A stretch of DNA of 64,000 nucleotides from Actinomadura alba (GTDB taxonomy: Bacteria; Actinomycetota; Actinomycetes; Streptosporangiales; Streptosporangiaceae), in the NCBI RefSeq assembly GCF_014323705.1, contig NZ_JABVEC010000022.1:62001-126000 (forward strand). Reading direction: 5' to 3'. The notes below the pieces were generated by a model. The model searched no databases. It worked only from the letters and a program-made list of their open reading frames with translations, and was not told the origin of the DNA. Below are positions 55,163 to 63,097 of this stretch, piece after piece. A program made the position numbers and the translations under genes. Within the stretch, counting starts at the first letter, position 1, and every line of letters starts with the position of its first letter.

Positions 55163-56821
55163 ATGACAAAACCGGTAATCGTGACGGTCGATGACGATCC
55201 GGTAGTGTCCCGGGCGGTCGCCCGGGACGTTCGCCGCCGGTACGGCGATCGTTATCGCGTGGTCAGGGCCGGTTCCGGTCCGGCCGCGCTCGACGCTCTG
55301 CGTGAGATCAAGTTGCGCGGCGAGCGGGTCGCGGTGCTGCTCGCCGATTACCGGATGCCCGAGATGAACGGGATCCAGTTCCTCGAGTCGGCGATGGACC
55401 TGTTCCCGCTGGCCCGCCGGGTGCTGCTGACCGCGTACGCCGACACCGAGGCGGCCATCGACGCGATCAACCTGGTCGATCTCGACCACTACCTGCTCAA
55501 GCCCTGGAACCCGCCGGAAGAGCAGCTCTACCCGGTCATCGATGCCCTGCTGGACGCGTGGCTGGCCACCCCGGACGGGGATATCGCCGAGACCCGGGTG
55601 ATCGGGCACCGCTGGTCGGCGCCGTCGTTCGCGGCACGCGACTTCCTCGCCCGCAACCTCGTGCCGTACCGGTACCTGCAGGCCGACGATCCGGAGGGCG
55701 AGCGGCTGCTGGCCGCCGCCGGGGTGGACGCGAGCGAGCTGCCGGTGATCATCACCACGGACGGCGAGACGCTCGTGACGCCGACCGAGACCGAGCTGGC
55801 CGCGCACGTCGGGCTGAGCACCACGCCCACGGGTGATTTCTACGATCTGGTCGTCGTCGGTGCCGGCCCGGCCGGGCTGGGCGCGGCCGTCTACGGCGCC
55901 TCGGAGGGGCTGCGCACCGTGCTCGTCGAGCAGCGGGCCACGGGTGGGCAGGCCGGGCAGAGCAGCCGGATCGAGAACTACCTCGGCTTCCCCGACGGAG
56001 TGTCCGGTGCGCAGCTGACCGAGCGCGCTCGCCGGCAGGCGCTGAAGTTCGGGGCCGAGCTGCTCACCACCCGCGAGGTCGTCGGGCTGGAGCCGGCCGG
56101 ATCGAGCCGGCTGCTGCGCTTCGGCGACGGAACCTGCCTCGCGACCCACGCGGTCGTGCTCGCGACCGGTGTCTCCTACCGCATGCTCGAAGCGCCGGGC
56201 CTGGCCGAGCTCACCGGCAGCGGGGTGTTCTACGGCTCGGCGTCGACCGAGGCGCCGAGCTGCTCCGGCGAGGAGGTCTACATCGTCGGAGGTGCGAATT
56301 CGGCGGGCCAGGCGGCCGTGCACTTCGCCCGGTACGCATCCAGAGTGCACATCCTCATCCGCGGCGGCGACCTGCGCAGGTCGATGTCCCAGTACCTCAT
56401 CGAGCAGATCGAACGGATCGGCAACATCGAGGTGCACACGTATGTCGAGGTGGCCGGCGCCGAGGGCGCCGGGCGGCTGGAACGGCTCACGCTCCGCGAC
56501 CCCCGGTCGGGCGAGACGCGCACCATCGACACCTCCTGGCTGTTCATCTTCATCGGCGCACAGCCGCGTACGGACTGGCTGGAGAAGGTGGTCCACCGCG
56601 ACGAGCGCGGTTTCGTGCTGACCGGGCCCGATCTGGTCACGGCGGGCGAACGACCCGCGGGATGGGCCCTTCCCCGCGATCCCTACTACCTGGAATCCAG
56701 CGTCCCTGGTGTGTTCGCCGCGGGCGACGTACGGTCGGAGTCGCTCAAACGCGTCGCGTCGGCGGTGGGGGAGGGCGCGATGGCGGTCGCGCTGGTCCAC
56801 CGCTACCTGGCGGCCCAGTGA
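55163..56821 (+). CDS. Response-regulator receiver fused to thioredoxin-reductase-like FAD oxidoreductase
   Basis: This 552-residue cytoplasmic protein has a receiver domain at 1-125 (acidic pocket 'VDDDP', phospho-Asp62 in 'LLADYRMPEMNG', Lys in 'YLLKPW'). A short linker domain follows, then a thioredoxin-reductase-like FAD/NAD(P)H module from 230 ('DLVVVGAGPAGLGAAVYGASEG', 'GGQAGQSSRIENYLGFP', 'VYIVGGANSAGQAA', 'GVFAAGDVRSES'). The redox CxxC of true thioredoxin reductases is absent (only 'APSCSG'), so electrons go elsewhere. The next gene encodes a cNMP-binding-domain histidine kinase, its obvious phosphodonor. ATG at 55163 begins the receiver properly. Confidence 0.87.
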   Translation: MTKPVIVTVDDDPVVSRAVARDVRRRYGDRYRVVRAGSGPAALDALREIKLRGERVAVLLADYRMPEMNGIQFLESAMDLFPLARRVLLTAYADTEAAIDAINLVDLDHYLLKPWNPPEEQLYPVIDALLDAWLATPDGDIAETRVIGHRWSAPSFAARDFLARNLVPYRYLQADDPEGERLLAAAGVDASELPVIITTDGETLVTPTETELAAHVGLSTTPTGDFYDLVVVGAGPAGLGAAVYGASEGLRTVLVEQRATGGQAGQSSRIENYLGFPDGVSGAQLTERARRQALKFGAELLTTREVVGLEPAGSSRLLRFGDGTCLATHAVVLATGVSYRMLEAPGLAELTGSGVFYGSASTEAPSCSGEEVYIVGGANSAGQAAVHFARYASRVHILIRGGDLRRSMSQYLIEQIERIGNIEVHTYVEVAGAEGAGRLERLTLRDPRSGETRTIDTSWLFIFIGAQPRTDWLEKVVHRDERGFVLTGPDLVTAGERPAGWALPRDPYYLESSVPGVFAAGDVRSESLKRVASAVGEGAMAVALVHRYLAAQ

Positions 56822-56919
56822 AAGCCGGCGCAATGAACTGCGGTACGGCGTTGTTGAAGGGGCAGGAGGCCGAGTGAACCGGCGGCGCGGCGCGGTGCGA
56901 GGCGGAATGAGGCGGCGAG

Positions 56920-58338
56920 ATGACCGGTGAGCGTGAGCGGCTGACCACGGAGGAACTGCACACCCTCTTCCTCTTCGAGTCGCTCAACGGCGACCAGTTG
57001 GAGCAACTCGCCGAGCAGGGCAGACGGGAGAGCCGGCCGGCGGGCGACCTTGTGTACGCCCAGGGCGATCCGGCCACCTGCTTCTACGTGGTGCTGAGCG
57101 GTACGGTCGCCATCACCCGGCGGGTGCACGGCGAGGAGGTCGAGACCACCCGCACCGAGCAGCGCGGGGTGTACGGCGGCGCGACGCAGGCCTACCTCGG
57201 CGACCAGGTCGATCAGGTCTACATCAACAGCCTGCGGGCGATCACCGACACCGAGCTGTTCGTCCTGCCCGCCGAGACCTTCGCCGCCTCGGTGCGGGAA
57301 TGGTCGCCGATGGCGATGCACCTGCTGGAGGGCCTGTTCTTCGGCATGCGAGAGAACCAGACGATCGTCGGGGAGCGGGAACGGCTGGTCGCGCTCGGCG
57401 CGCTGTCGGCCGGGCTCACCCACGAGCTGAACAACCCGGCCGCCGCAGCCGTACGGGCGACGTCGGTGTTGCGCGAGCGGGTCGCGGGAATGCGGCACAA
57501 GCTCGCGATGATCGCGGACGGCCGGTTGGACGGCAAGCGGCTGCACGGGCTCGTCGAGCTGCAGGAAGAGGCGGTCAAGCACGCTGCCGGCGCTCCGGAG
57601 CTGTCGGCCCTGGAGGCCTCGGACGCCGAGGACGAGGTTGGCGACTGGCTCGATGAGCACGGAGTCGCGGGAGGCTGGGATCTGGCGCCGACGCTGGTCG
57701 CCGGGGGCCTCGACGCGCCGTGGCTGGAACGGGTCGCCGGCACGATCGGCACGGAGAACCTCGACAGCGCCGTGCGGTGGCTGACGTACACGATCGACAC
57801 CGAGCTGCTGATGTGCGAGATCGACGACGCGGTGACGCGCATCTCCGGGCTCGTCGGCGCGGCTAAGCAGTACTCCAGGCTCGACCGGTCCCCGCACCAG
57901 ACCGCCGATGTGCACGAACTCCTCATCGCCACCCTGGTCATGCTGCACGGCAAGTTCCCTGCCGGGATCAAGCTGGTCAAGGAGTTCGACCGCGGTCTTC
58001 CGAAGATCCCTGCGTACGCCGCCGAGCTCAACCAGGTGTGGACCAACCTGATCGACAACGCGATCGGCGCGATGGGCGAGACGGGGACGCTCACCGTGCG
58101 CACCGGCCGCGTCGACGACCGGATCTTCGTCGAGGTAGCCGATACCGGGCCCGGCATACCGGCCGAGATCCGGCCACGGATCTTCGAGCCGTTCTTCACC
58201 ACCAAGCCGGTCGGTGAGGGCACCGGTCTCGGACTCGACATCTCCCACCGCATCGTCGTGCGGCACCACGGGGAGATCCGGGTGGAGTCCGCGCCCGGCG
58301 ACACCCGGTTCCGGGTGTACCTCCCGATCACAGGCTGA
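56920..58338 (+). CDS. Histidine kinase with N-terminal cyclic-nucleotide-binding-like domain
   Basis: This 472-residue soluble kinase has a CRP-like beta-roll at 20-135 ('QGDPATCFYVVLSGTVAITRRVHG') and an H-box 'ALSAGLTHELNNPAAAAVRA' with His168. A long variable helical segment follows, then the ATPase core with N-box 'NQVWTNLIDNAIGAM', 'VADTGPGIP', 'FEPFFTTKPVGEGTGLGLDISHRIV'. There is no membrane segment, so it senses an internal signal. It is 98 bases after the receiver-FAD gene and on the same strand; in other actinomycetes this pair often has a UBP-type zinc-finger gene between, which is missing here. Together they form a two-component redox system. Confidence 0.88.
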   Translation: MTGERERLTTEELHTLFLFESLNGDQLEQLAEQGRRESRPAGDLVYAQGDPATCFYVVLSGTVAITRRVHGEEVETTRTEQRGVYGGATQAYLGDQVDQVYINSLRAITDTELFVLPAETFAASVREWSPMAMHLLEGLFFGMRENQTIVGERERLVALGALSAGLTHELNNPAAAAVRATSVLRERVAGMRHKLAMIADGRLDGKRLHGLVELQEEAVKHAAGAPELSALEASDAEDEVGDWLDEHGVAGGWDLAPTLVAGGLDAPWLERVAGTIGTENLDSAVRWLTYTIDTELLMCEIDDAVTRISGLVGAAKQYSRLDRSPHQTADVHELLIATLVMLHGKFPAGIKLVKEFDRGLPKIPAYAAELNQVWTNLIDNAIGAMGETGTLTVRTGRVDDRIFVEVADTGPGIPAEIRPRIFEPFFTTKPVGEGTGLGLDISHRIVVRHHGEIRVESAPGDTRFRVYLPITG

Positions 58339-58405
58339 CGGCTCCTCGGTCCGGTCGCTCGTCAGCGGGCCGGTCGGCCGGCGGGCGGTAAGTCGGCGGG
58401 CCGGG

Positions 58406-58819
58406 TCACTCGTCGGGTCGTTCGACCAGCGCGACCAGCTTCCTCGGTGCCAGGACGCAGTAGCTCTCGGTGAGGAGCTCCGCGACCTCGTCCCAGTCGA
58501 CTCCGGTGTCGAGCACCATGCCGACGACATCGGCGCCCCATGGGAGCAGGAAGTACGGATGACCCGCGCTGCGCAGCGCGTTGCGTTCCGCACCGGATGA
58601 TCGGAACGTCAGCACGGTGATCGGGCCGTCGGCCGCCGCGGCCCGGGCGTACGACGGCGGCCGTCCCGAGTCGATCACGAGGACGTGGGCGAAGGTCCGC
58701 TTGCGGATCCGCCAGCGCGTGCCCACCCACGCAGGTTCCTCGTACGCCTCCGGCAGCCCGAGGCACACCGACCGGAGCCGGGTGACGATATCGGGCGGGG
58801 CGTCCGCCGGTTCGGTCAC
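58406..58819 (-). CDS. MmcQ/YjbR family protein
   Basis: This 137-residue protein has the YjbR double-wing fold: 'RLRSVCLGLPEAYEEPAWVGTRWRIRKRTFAHVLVIDSG', in outline, 'ITVLTFRSSGAERNALRSAGHPYFLLPWGADVVGMVLDTGVDWDEVAELLTESYCVLAPRKLVALVE'. These proteins resemble MmcQ DNA-binding folds but the role is unknown. GTG at 58819 follows GGGAGGG. It is convergent with the kinase gene and divergent from the GNAT gene. Confidence 0.86.
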   Translation of the reverse strand: MTEPADAPPDIVTRLRSVCLGLPEAYEEPAWVGTRWRIRKRTFAHVLVIDSGRPPSYARAAAADGPITVLTFRSSGAERNALRSAGHPYFLLPWGADVVGMVLDTGVDWDEVAELLTESYCVLAPRKLVALVERPDE

Positions 58820-58897
58820 CCATCCCTCCCGTGTCAGTGCGCGCGGCCGCGCCCACCGGCGCGTTAGAGAATGGATCTTTTTATTACATTGGTCGAC

Positions 58898-59407
58898 ATG
58901 ACGACCGAAGAGGCGGCCGTGGAGGTTCGTCCCGCACGCGCGGAAGACGCCGAGGCGGTGGCGAGGATCTGGTGGCGCGGATGGCGCGACGGCCATCTGG
59001 GAAACGTTCCGGCCGAGCTCGTCGTGGCCCGCACGCCCGAGTCGTTCGGAACGCGCGCCGCGCAGCGCGTCGGCGACACGGTGGTCGCGGTCGCCGGTGA
59101 CGCGGTTGCGGGGTTCGTGATGGTGGTGGACGACGAGGTCGAACAGGTCTACGTGTCCGAAGATCACCGCGGCACCGGCGTGGCGACCGCCCTGCTCGCC
59201 GAGGCGGAACGTCTCGTCGGATCGAACGGCCACCGGCGAGCGTGGCTGGCGGTGGTCGCGGGCAACGCGCGAGCCCGCAGGTTCTACGAGCGGAACGGGT
59301 GGACCGATGAGGGCCCGTTCGACTATCCGGCCGCGGGTGCCACCGGGCCCATCCTCGTTCCTTCGCACCGCTACGCGAAACACCTCGCCGAGCACCCGGA
59401 ATGCTGA
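58898..59407 (+). CDS. GNAT family N-acetyltransferase
   Basis: This 169-residue acetyltransferase has the full GNAT order: 'VRPARAEDAEAVARIWWRGWRDGHLG', 'VVAVAGDAVAGFVMVVDDEVEQVYVSEDHRGTGVATALLAEAERLV', in outline (acetyl-CoA loop HRGTGVATAL), 'AWLAVVAGNARARRFYERNGW'. It transfers acetyl to an unknown amine. ATG 58898 is preferred because the 27 bases before it are AT-rich promoter-like DNA ('TTTTTATTACATT') that would otherwise code for an odd leader; ATG 58871 is the alternative. Confidence 0.86.
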   Translation: MTTEEAAVEVRPARAEDAEAVARIWWRGWRDGHLGNVPAELVVARTPESFGTRAAQRVGDTVVAVAGDAVAGFVMVVDDEVEQVYVSEDHRGTGVATALLAEAERLVGSNGHRRAWLAVVAGNARARRFYERNGWTDEGPFDYPAAGATGPILVPSHRYAKHLAEHPEC

Positions 59408-59453
59408 GACCGGGCCCTCGTCAGACCTTTCAAAGTGGTTGGTGAGATCAGCG

Positions 59454-59651
59454 CTATGGGGTCAGCCGCCCGGCCTTGATGTCCGTGAGGAGGCCCTCGA
59501 ACGCCTCGCGGCTGAAGGAAAGGATTCCGCCCCGCGGGTTCTTGCTGTCTCTGACCGCGATGTGACTGGGAAGCGCCGCGACCTCGACGCACTGCCCCCC
59601 GTTGTCGGTGCTGCGGCGCGACGTGCGCCATTGGGCGCCTGTCAGGTCCAT
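59454..59651 (-). CDS. DUF397 protein
   Basis: This 65-residue DUF397 partner of XRE regulators has the single motif 'WRTSRRSTDNGGQCVEVAALPS', in outline, followed by 'VRDSKNPRGGILSFSREAFEGLLTDIKAG'. The start overlaps the end of the upstream regulator gene by ten bases, so translation is coupled. This is the second DUF397/XRE set of the window. Confidence 0.88.
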   Translation of the reverse strand: MDLTGAQWRTSRRSTDNGGQCVEVAALPSHIAVRDSKNPRGGILSFSREAFEGLLTDIKAGRLTP

Positions 59652-60046
59652 TTCCGTTCCGCCGTTCTGGTGATGAGCTCTATCGACATGTCCACGGGCA
59701 GTGCCTGGGAGCGAATTCTGTCGAATGACTCGTTGAGGGTCGTGAGGGTTTTCGGGTCACCCATCGTCATGCCGAGAGCGGCCGTCTCCACATAAGCTAC
59801 CTCGGACCTGTCGTCCAGAGTAGCGAGCACGAACGATCCGGAGATGCCGCGATGCTGGCGGGAGGGGACGATCTGAACGCTCACGCGATCGGATACCGAG
59901 GCGACGAGATGTTCGAGCTGTTCACGCATCACCTTGGGGCTACCGATCTCGCGATAGAGCACGCCCTCGTCGAGTACGCAGACCAGGTGAGGCGGCGGCG
60001 GATTCTCTCTGGTGAGGATGCTCTGACGGGTCAGGCGGGCCGCCAC
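59642..60046 (-). CDS. Truncated DUF5753 (XRE) regulator, second copy
   Basis: Only the last 134 residues of a DUF5753 protein remain: 'RQSILTRENPPPPHLVCVLDEGVLYREIGS', in outline, 'SVQIVPSRQHRGISGSFVLATLDD', 'VAYVETAALGMTMGDP' and 'FDRIRSQALPVDMSIELITR'. The helix-turn-helix and first half of the effector domain are missing; in-frame sequence upstream ('HPETLYAAALLHSDDAAVAARL') still looks related but has no start codon. It may be expressed from GTG 60046 only as a fragment. It is divergent from the ATPase gene at 60145. Confidence 0.68.
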   Translation of the reverse strand: MAARLTRQSILTRENPPPPHLVCVLDEGVLYREIGSPKVMREQLEHLVASVSDRVSVQIVPSRQHRGISGSFVLATLDDRSEVAYVETAALGMTMGDPKTLTTLNESFDRIRSQALPVDMSIELITRTAERKWT

Positions 60047-60144
60047 CGCCGCGTCGTCGGAGTGGAGTAAGGCCGCCGCGTAGAGTGTTTCCGGGTGGAG
60101 TGCGGTCGGGCACGGCGTCTCCGGGTGCGGTATCTCGCGGGACG

Positions 60145-60525
60145 ATGAAAGCGCGGTTCTCTTTCGTCGCGACGCCCGATCGGGTCACGGAGGCGCGGAC
60201 GCTCACCGAGGTCACGCTGATGAGCTGGAGTCTCCGTCCCTTCGTGGAGAACGCGAGACTGATCGTTTCCGAGCTCGTGACGAATGCCGTGGCGGCGACG
60301 CCGGGAAAGGTCGTGCTGCTGGTACTGGCGCGGGAAGAGGACGCCGTTTCCCTCGGCGTCTGGGACTCCGACGACACCACGCCCGCCATTGGCGGAGAAA
60401 CGCCGCCGAGCCCGAACGCGGAATCCGGCAGGGGCCTTTATCTGGTCGGAATGCTCAGCGACGAACACGGATCCCAGCGCGTCGAGACCGGCGGAAAAAT
60501 AATGTGGGCGAGGTTGCGAACATGA
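60145..60525 (+). CDS. RsbW-like anti-sigma-factor ATPase (HATPase_c)
   Basis: This 126-residue serine-kinase-type ATPase has GHKL motifs: N box 'LIVSELVTNAVAATPGK', G1 'VWDSDDTTPAIGG' and G2 'ESGRGLYLVGMLSDEHGS'. Such stand-alone ATPases lie next to XRE/DUF397 sets in actinomycetes and may act on sigma-factor or regulator proteins. ATG at 60145 follows GCGGGACG. It is divergent from the truncated regulator. Confidence 0.86.
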   Translation: MKARFSFVATPDRVTEARTLTEVTLMSWSLRPFVENARLIVSELVTNAVAATPGKVVLLVLAREEDAVSLGVWDSDDTTPAIGGETPPSPNAESGRGLYLVGMLSDEHGSQRVETGGKIMWARLRT

Positions 60526-60949
60526 CGAAGTACTCGAACTCTCCGGACCTTCCCACCGGCGCGCGTCCGCGACGGGATGCCTCGGGCGTCGGCGGGCGAG
60601 GCGTCTCCTGGATCCGCGGGCGAAGTCCTTCGGGCAATTGATCGAGGCCCGGAGTCTCCTATAGCTACGGTGAGCCGCAAAGTGCGTGTTAGCCGAGGTG
60701 GGACGTGAGTCGGTCAGCTCTTTCCGTCGGCTGGGCCGTGGATGATGCGGTGGATGGTGGAGCGTCCGACGCTGTACTCGGTGGCCAGGTCGGCGAGGGA
60801 GACCTCGCCTTCGGCGTAGCGGCGGCGGATGGAGCGTCGTGCGGGCTCGGGATCGGAACAGTTCGCGGAACAGCTTGCATCCGGTACCGGGGTACAGGCT
60901 TACCGTCGGGGTGTGGCCGCAGCAGGGGTGGCCGGGACGGAGCCGGGTG
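60526..60949. other. Intergenic stretch with a helix-turn-helix relic
   Basis: About 420 bases separate the ATPase gene from the metal-resistance island. The only recognisable content is the relic at 60714-60890. Plus-strand frames here are short and Arg/Ser-rich. Confidence 0.5.
60714..60890 (-). pseudogene. Helix-turn-helix fragment of a resolvase/transposase-type protein
   Basis: The minus strand reads 'ARRSIRRRYAEGEVSLADLATEYSVGRSTIHRIIHG', in outline, to a stop at 60714. This is the Hin/resolvase-like C-terminal DNA-binding domain (helix, turn, 'S(V/R)ST(I/V)HRI'). Upstream in-frame sequence hits a stop (TAA) without any start codon and lacks the serine catalytic domain. It suggests that the adjacent metal-resistance genes arrived on a mobile element. 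Confidence 0.6.
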
Positions 60950-61303
60950 ATGGCTGGGTCTGAGGTGCCGATCATGTGCACGTTGTCGCCGAACCGGATG
61001 GTGGATCGGCTGACGGAGTTCGAGAGCCTGTTCGCCCGCGGGCTGACGGGGGTGGAGCGCGAGCCGCTGTTGCTGCGGCTGACGTTCGACGCCGACGCTC
61101 GGCGGGAGGCGGAGATCCGGGACCTGTTCGGTCAGGAGGAGCAGTGCTGCGCGTTTCTGGGCTTCTCCTACGCCAGGACCGAGGCCGGGCTGGTGGTGGA
61201 GGTGACGGCGCCGCAGGACGCCGACCCGACGCTGGACGGGATGCAGACGCTGGCGGAGCGGAACGCGCCGCCGGAGACCGTCGCCCGGACGTGGGCCGGA
61301 TGA
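60950..61303 (+). CDS. Small CC-motif protein of the metal-resistance operon
   Basis: This 117-residue soluble protein includes 'RMVDRLTEFESLFARGLTGVEREPLLLRLTFDADARREAEIRDLFGQEEQCCAFLGFSYARTEAGLVVEVTAPQDADP', in outline. The adjacent Cys pair 'EEQCCAFL' with neighbouring Glu is a likely metal-binding site. Its stop overlaps the merR start (ATGA at 61300-61303), so they are translated together. In actinomycetes small proteins of this type accompany MerR and a MerT/F-like transporter; it could act as a cytoplasmic metal acceptor. No family name is recognised. Confidence 0.72.
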   Translation: MAGSEVPIMCTLSPNRMVDRLTEFESLFARGLTGVEREPLLLRLTFDADARREAEIRDLFGQEEQCCAFLGFSYARTEAGLVVEVTAPQDADPTLDGMQTLAERNAPPETVARTWAG

Positions 61304-61758
61304 GCGGCCCGTATGAGGGGCTGCGGTCCAGCGAGGTCGCACAGGCGGCCGGGGTGAACCCGCAGACCCTGCGCTATTACGAACGTCGCGGCCTGCTCGC
61401 CGAGCCGGAGCGGACGCTGGGCGGGCACCGCCTCTACCCTGCCGAGGCCGTCACGGTCCTGCGGGTGATCAAGACGGCGCAGCGGCTCGGGTTCACCCTG
61501 GAGGAGGTCGCCGACCTGCTGGAGACCGGGACGCATCAGCACGGGCGCCGTGACGCGGGCCTGCTGGAGCGGGCGCGGCTGAAGCTGATCGAGGTCGAGG
61601 AACGCATCGCCGACCTGGAGATCATCCGCGCCACGCTGCGGGAGGCGATCGACGCCGGCTGCGACGACCTGATCGCCTGTGCGGGGCAGCCGTGCTGTCC
61701 GCTTCCGTTCGCCGACCTCGCCCACCCCGACCGCCCCACCCAGCGAGACCAGGAGTGA
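61300..61758 (+). CDS. MerR family metal-responsive regulator
   Basis: This 152-residue activator has the MerR winged helix 'LRSSEVAQAAGVNPQTLRYYERRGLLAEPERTLGGHRLY', in outline, at 8-45, a dimer coiled coil 90-125, and a C-terminal Cys-rich site 'DAGCDDLIACAGQPCCPLPF' with four cysteines. The internal Cys of classical Hg-MerR (residue 82 region) is absent ('GTHQHGRRDA' has two His instead), so metal choice is uncertain (Hg, or another thiophilic ion). It is coupled to the gene before and followed by the transporter 11 bases later. Confidence 0.87.
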   Translation: MSGPYEGLRSSEVAQAAGVNPQTLRYYERRGLLAEPERTLGGHRLYPAEAVTVLRVIKTAQRLGFTLEEVADLLETGTHQHGRRDAGLLERARLKLIEVEERIADLEIIRATLREAIDAGCDDLIACAGQPCCPLPFADLAHPDRPTQRDQE

Positions 61759-61769
61759 AGGAGCTTCGG

Positions 61770-62099
61770 ATGACGACGTCCAAGACCGGCACCGGCCTCG
61801 GCGCGCTGGCGGCGGTGGCGTGCGTCGCCTGCTGCGCCCTCCCGGTGCTGATCGCCGCCGGGGTCCTGTCGGGTGGGACGGCGGTGTTCCTGGCCGACCG
61901 GATGCCCGCCATCGCGGTCGTCCTGGCCGTCACGGCCGCGGCGGCGTTCGGGTGGGCCGGCTACCGGCGGTCCCGCCGTCCCGGCTGCACCACCGCTGGA
62001 ACCACCGGGACCGGTGGGAAGGGCGGGTGCAGTGGCGGGAGCGACTGCAGCTGCACGGCCGCCGACACCGCGACGGTGGGGAAGAAGGGCGCGGGTTAG
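61770..62099 (+). CDS. MerT/MerF-like small metal transporter
   Basis: This 109-residue membrane protein has two hydrophobic helices: 'LGALAAVACVACCALPVLIAAGVL' (in outline, with the CxxCC-x-x-P site typical of MerT/MerF/MerC entry helices) and 'AIAVVLAVTAAAAFGWAGY'. The tail is cytoplasmic and Gly/Cys-rich with five cysteines ('CSGGSDCSC'). It should carry a thiophilic metal ion, most simply Hg(II), through the membrane to cytoplasmic thiols. No merA reductase gene is seen in the window. AAGGAG six bases ahead gives a strong start. Confidence 0.78.
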   Translation: MTTSKTGTGLGALAAVACVACCALPVLIAAGVLSGGTAVFLADRMPAIAVVLAVTAAAAFGWAGYRRSRRPGCTTAGTTGTGGKGGCSGGSDCSCTAADTATVGKKGAG

Positions 62100-62100
62100 C

Positions 62101-62123
62101 CGATCACGATCGTGGCGTGATCG
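62101..62123. terminator. Bidirectional hairpin between the MerT-like gene and the ACR3 relic
   Basis: CGATCACG (62101-62108) pairs perfectly with CGTGATCG (62116-62123) around ATCGTGG. It begins immediately after the stop codon of the MerT-like gene and covers the last codons of the convergent relic. Confidence 0.55.
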
Positions 62124-62330
62124 TGGCCGCCGGTGCGGGCAGGAGGCGGGGGACGACCCGCACGTAGATCACCATGCCGACGACCTCCACCAGGGTCTGG
62201 GCCACGACCACGACCGCGGCAATCACGATCTCTCCGGCAGGGCCAGCGCCAGGGGAGCACGACCAGGGAGTTGCGGGTCGCGCCGGTGAACACGATCGCG
62301 GGCCGTCGGGCGCGTCCCGACCTTTCGTTC
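62104..62330 (-). pseudogene. 3' relic of an ACR3-type arsenite efflux transporter gene
   Basis: The minus strand reads 'RPAIVFTGATRNSLVVLP' and, after a one-base frameshift near 62250, 'VIAAVVVVAQTLVEVVGMVIYVRVVPRLLP' to TGA at 62104. These are the last two helices of actinobacterial ACR3/bile-acid-sodium-symporter-type arsenite pumps. The remaining eight helices, including the catalytic Cys, are absent. With ArsI, ArsR and an aquaporin next to it, the original arsenic operon has lost its pump. Confidence 0.78.
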
Positions 62331-62434
62331 CGATGCTGGAATCGCCGCCCGAACACCGCTGGAAAGGGGAAGCGGCCGCATCCGAAGCGGACGCGGCCGC
62401 CGGGCGACCGGAGTCGGTGGCTCTCGTGTGCGGG

Positions 62435-62950
62435 TCAGCTGCTGCAGCCGCATCCGGCGGCGGCTTTGGCCTCGGCCGGAATCTGGGCGGGGTCGATGAC
62501 CTGTTCGTCGGGGGTGCAGCAGGCGGTGGTGCCGCAGCAGGCGTCGCTGTCGGCGGCGGGTGCGGCGCTCTTGCCGAGGGTGTCGGCGTCGGCCTTGACC
62601 ACGTACACCTCCCAGGGTTCGTTGCCGGGGCCGGTGACCCACACCTTGTCCTGCAGGGCGTAGCAGCAGGAGGTGTCGTTCTCCTCGAAGGTGGCCAGGC
62701 TGGCGTCGGAGAGCCGCTGGGTGGCGTCGGTGACCTGGCCGGAGTCCTCGACCTCGACGCCGAGGTGGTCCATCCGGGTGGGCTGGCCGGCTTCGCCTTC
62801 GATCAGGACGAGCTTGAGCGGCGGCTCGGCGATGGCGAAGTTGGCGTAGCCGGGCCGCAGCTTGGCCGGTTCGGCGCCGAACAACTTGGAGTAGAAGGCG
62901 ATCGAGCCTTCCAGGTCGGAGACGCGCAGGGCGAGCTGGACTCGAGACAT
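62435..62950 (-). CDS. arsI: ArsI/CadI-family C-As lyase
   Basis: This 171-residue VOC-fold non-haem iron dioxygenase cleaves the carbon-arsenic bond of methylarsenite and related aromatic arsenicals. It has the usual 'YSKLFGAEPAKLRPGYANFAI' opening, metal ligands His62 ('RMDHLGVEVE') and Glu114 ('EPWEVYVV'), and the As-binding vicinal pair Cys95-Cys96 in 'NDTSCCYALQDKVWVTGPG'. The first metal ligand position is Gln5. The C-terminus is extended and unusually rich in cysteine pairs ('DACCGTTACC', 'GCGCSS'), which may capture As(III). It is divergent from arsR, with the operator between. Confidence 0.9.
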   Translation of the reverse strand: MSRVQLALRVSDLEGSIAFYSKLFGAEPAKLRPGYANFAIAEPPLKLVLIEGEAGQPTRMDHLGVEVEDSGQVTDATQRLSDASLATFEENDTSCCYALQDKVWVTGPGNEPWEVYVVKADADTLGKSAAPAADSDACCGTTACCTPDEQVIDPAQIPAEAKAAAGCGCSS

Positions 62951-63097
62951 AGGTGATTCCTCCTTGGGGTGCGGATCGAACTCCGGGTCGGTGTCTTGGC
63001 CGAGGTGGAGGCCGAGGGCGACAGCCGCGGCCGCGCCGGGCCCGTCTCAAGCTCCTTGTTTCGATGAACTTCTAATCAGGAGATGCCTTGAGTTTGC

